A stretch of 64,000 bases of DNA from Corallium rubrum (taxonomy: Eukaryota > Cnidaria > Anthozoa > Scleralcyonacea > Coralliidae). The stretch lies in the NCBI GenBank assembly GCA_964035015.1, contig OZ035998.1, positions 18,791,327 to 18,855,326 of the forward strand. Reading direction: 5' to 3'. The translations under genes and the position numbers were made by a program. Positions 61,700-64,000 of the stretch are shown piece by piece (the first letter of the stretch is position 1; each line of letters begins with the position of its first letter). The notes beneath the pieces were generated by a model, which was not told the origin of the DNA, searched no databases, and saw only the letters and a list, made by a program, of their open reading frames with translations.

Positions 61700-62770
61700 T
61701 ATTATTCGAGTGGGAGGTGCTATAAATCCGAAGCCAAGTACTTTCCAGTACAGACTCGTACAGCAAACGAAGTTAAAAGGTAGTTTATTATTATATGGCT
61801 ATATACTAGTTTATTTTATTTTTAAGCTTTGAACACTGTTCTCGTCTTTGGAGTTTGCCGTTGTATTTGCCTATAGTGTCAAGTATTAGCTTTTGTTTTT
61901 GTTTGTCGTGTTTTTAAGCAAGCAGCTTTAAAGAAAGCCGGCAGTAATGTTCCATCAATATTTATTAATTGTTCCATCAATATATATTTAAATATAGGGA
62001 TACCTTATTCTTTTTCATTTGTATTTAAATCAACTCCCAATTTTCTGCCAAAACTTACCTGTCCGAGAAAAAGCGTATTGACCGGTCGGTCCGCTTGGGC
62101 ACCAATCAGCATGCATCGTAAATTGTATACGGACCGGATAATTAATCTAGCTTTATAATAAACAATTATTGGTTATAGGGCTTGTGCGGCGAAAAATAAG
62201 TTCGGAAAAGACTCTCTTATTTTAAAGAACTTTTGAAGTTATAAAAGATTGACGTTTGCAGTTCTTCCATACCTCACTTTGTTCTTTAGATATTGAGAGT
62301 TGCGTGATATACAAATAACATCACTTAGACGTCACACTGCATAATGACTTGTTGGAAAATCTTGATTATCAATTTGAGATTATTTAACGAAATCACTTTT
62401 AAATGTGCGCATGCTTCTGTGTATCGCCGGACACTATATACATGAAAAGTTTCAAGTGATTTACTTGAATTATTGCAAGAATAGACATGATTTTCCAACA
62501 CTGGTCGGAATGATCTTTTGATCCACCCATGACGTCTCTATTTATGGTCTTATATTAATTTATTCAATTCAGCGGTGTTGTTACTCAATCATGACGTACT
62601 CTATCAATCAGTTAAACTGGTGCTTACTGAAACAAGTGTGATTCACAGTTTACTTAATTAGAGAAATTAAAAACGTTTAGGGTTTTAGTCACAACTTAAA
62701 TTACGTTACAACTTTGGGTCCAGAGGGACTTTTATTTGATAATTAGTCCCGTTTCAAGAATATACTTTGT
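61700..62770. other. No exon or gene seen
   Basis: 62270-62560 resembles part of the 53.7 kb foldback (CACACTGCATAATGACTT). The next SZT2 exon was looked for and not found. Confidence 0.4.
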
Positions 62771-62775
62771 CTCCT

Positions 62776-63465
62776 AACTAAATATGGCCTGGAGGGCCTT
62801 TTTTGAGGCCCTGTGGCCCTATCTCTTGAATGTATCACACACCCTTGCCATATCCCCCACACCCACGAAAGACCCCATTCCTCCAAACACCCCAAAAACA
62901 TCACCCAAAAACCCCAAACGCCGTCAAAATAGCACAATACACCCTAAATACCCCCACCTCCTAACCCCAACCCCCCCCCCCCAAAAAAAAAAAAACAAAA
63001 AAAAAACAAACAAAAAAACCCAAAAAAAACAAAAACAAAACAAAACAAAACAAAACACAAGAAAACTCAAAAAAAAACCAACAAAAAAACCCAAACAAAA
63101 AACAAAAAAAAAACACCCCAAAACCCCCGAAAACGAAATGGAAATTAAATACCAAGTCTTTAGTCAGTGTAGATGGTGGTTAAAAGAATGGGGTGTTGGG
63201 GGTGTTTGGGGGAGGGGTGAGTTTAGGTGGTGCTTGCAAGTGTTAAGCGAGTTTGGGAGTATTTGGGGGTATTTAGGGTGTATTGTGGTATTTGGCGAGG
63301 TTTGGGTGTTTTTGGGTGATGTTTTGGGGGTGTTGGGTGGTTGTTTAGGGTTTAGGGGGTGTTTTGGGTATGGGGTGTTTCTGGGGTGTGGGGGATAGGG
63401 AAAGGGTGTGTGGTGCATTCAAGAGATAGGGCCTCAAAAAAGGCCCTCCGTGCCATAGTTAGTTT
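62776..63465. mobile_element. Foldback with C/A-rich left and G/T-rich right half
   Basis: Ends CTAACTAAATATGGC / GCCATAGTTAG, then GGAGGGCCTTTTTTGAGGCC and its complement, and CCTATCTCTTGAATG / CATTCAAGAGATAGG. The inner left half is C- and A-rich (CCCCAAACACC types, long A runs at 62980-63115) and the inner right half is G/T-rich (GGGTGTTTGGGG types). Confidence 0.8.
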
Positions 63466-63876
63466 TAAGAAGCCCATGGTGTAATAGTTTGTCGAATTCT
63501 ACAAGTGGATGGTTTACAAATTACAGTATATAGATCGTTTGCACACGACGTCATGCACGTCTGTCATCTTGTTTGTTGTTTCGGTTGGCAAACACTTGTC
63601 AAAACGCTTTTCGCCATGTATGTTTTGGAAATTAACTGCAAATTCACAAAGGTGGCGCCCGATGTCACATGATTGCAAACAATTTACATAGCAAGTTTAT
63701 GTTATCTGTGTATATTATATTTTATTGTACGACTATTTTCGTGAGTGGTGCGGAACGTGAAATCCAGTAATTTGATTGGTTCCTGAGCGGTCCGGAATCT
63801 GCCGTTCTGGACCGCTGCATGAGAGAATTTTATAAACAAAATGAAAGTCATGTCATTATACATGCAACAATAATAA

Positions 63877-64000
63877 TTTCAGAACTATTCATTGTTGAAA
63901 TATATCGTGCAGATATATTGTTAGAAATTGTGTTAAGCTTTCATTTGATGTACAGTTTAAGTTTCCATGTTATGTGAAACTTTTTAAAATGTTCAAAATA
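63877..64000. mobile_element. Truncated second copy of the 15.6 kb foldback
   Basis: AAGCTTTCATTTGATGTA, TTTAAGTTTC.ATGTT and AACTTTTTAAAATGT follow 15765-15825 closely. The window ends inside it. Confidence 0.7.

Overview
This is eukaryotic, animal-like DNA: AT-rich, intron-rich and crowded with foldback elements, tRNA- and 5S-derived SINEs, Penelope-like and CR1/L2-type retroelement remains and long microsatellites. No operons, bacterial genes or CRISPR arrays are visible. The repeat mix, together with an intron-rich SZT2 orthologue, fits an invertebrate, most plausibly a cnidarian such as an anthozoan. That assignment is inference; no single sequence here proves it.

Two genes can be supported. 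(1) On the minus strand, 5592-7013 is an uninterrupted 473-codon condensation-domain / alcohol-acetyltransferase-like acyltransferase. (2) On the plus strand, about 49 kb from 12302 to 61430 carries the 5' part of SZT2, the large scaffold of the KICSTOR complex that recruits GATOR1 to the lysosome and restrains mTORC1. I assembled 23 exons by hand. All have GT-AG introns and mutually consistent phases, and together they encode 646 complete codons that follow the N-terminal part of vertebrate SZT2 in order. The gene runs off the right edge. Almost all of the open reading frames between its exons are repeat shadows.

Layout: 1-5590 holds repeats and a GA-rich minisatellite. 5592-7013 is the acyltransferase. 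7014-12301 holds MITEs, a SINE with a nested insertion and the presumed 5' flank of SZT2. 12302-61430 is SZT2, with introns swollen by a 0.95 kb foldback inside a degenerate minisatellite (15-16.9 kb), a head-to-head Penelope pair (17.3-18.3 kb), a LINE reverse transcriptase remnant (18.4-20.2 kb), a 3.9 kb giant palindrome (33.9-37.8 kb), tandem MITEs (40.3-41.3 kb) and five pentanucleotide arrays. 61431-64000 holds foldbacks and a second, truncated copy of the 15.6 kb element.

The most unusual feature is how many insertions are palindromic. Some have direct-repeat flanks of 9-13 bp, including two tiny (about 60 bp) perfect hairpins that share the ends CCTGCGTGCAG, one of which can be compared with an empty site in the same window. 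Several palindromes carry hammerhead-ribozyme-like cores of the kind known from Penelope-like elements.
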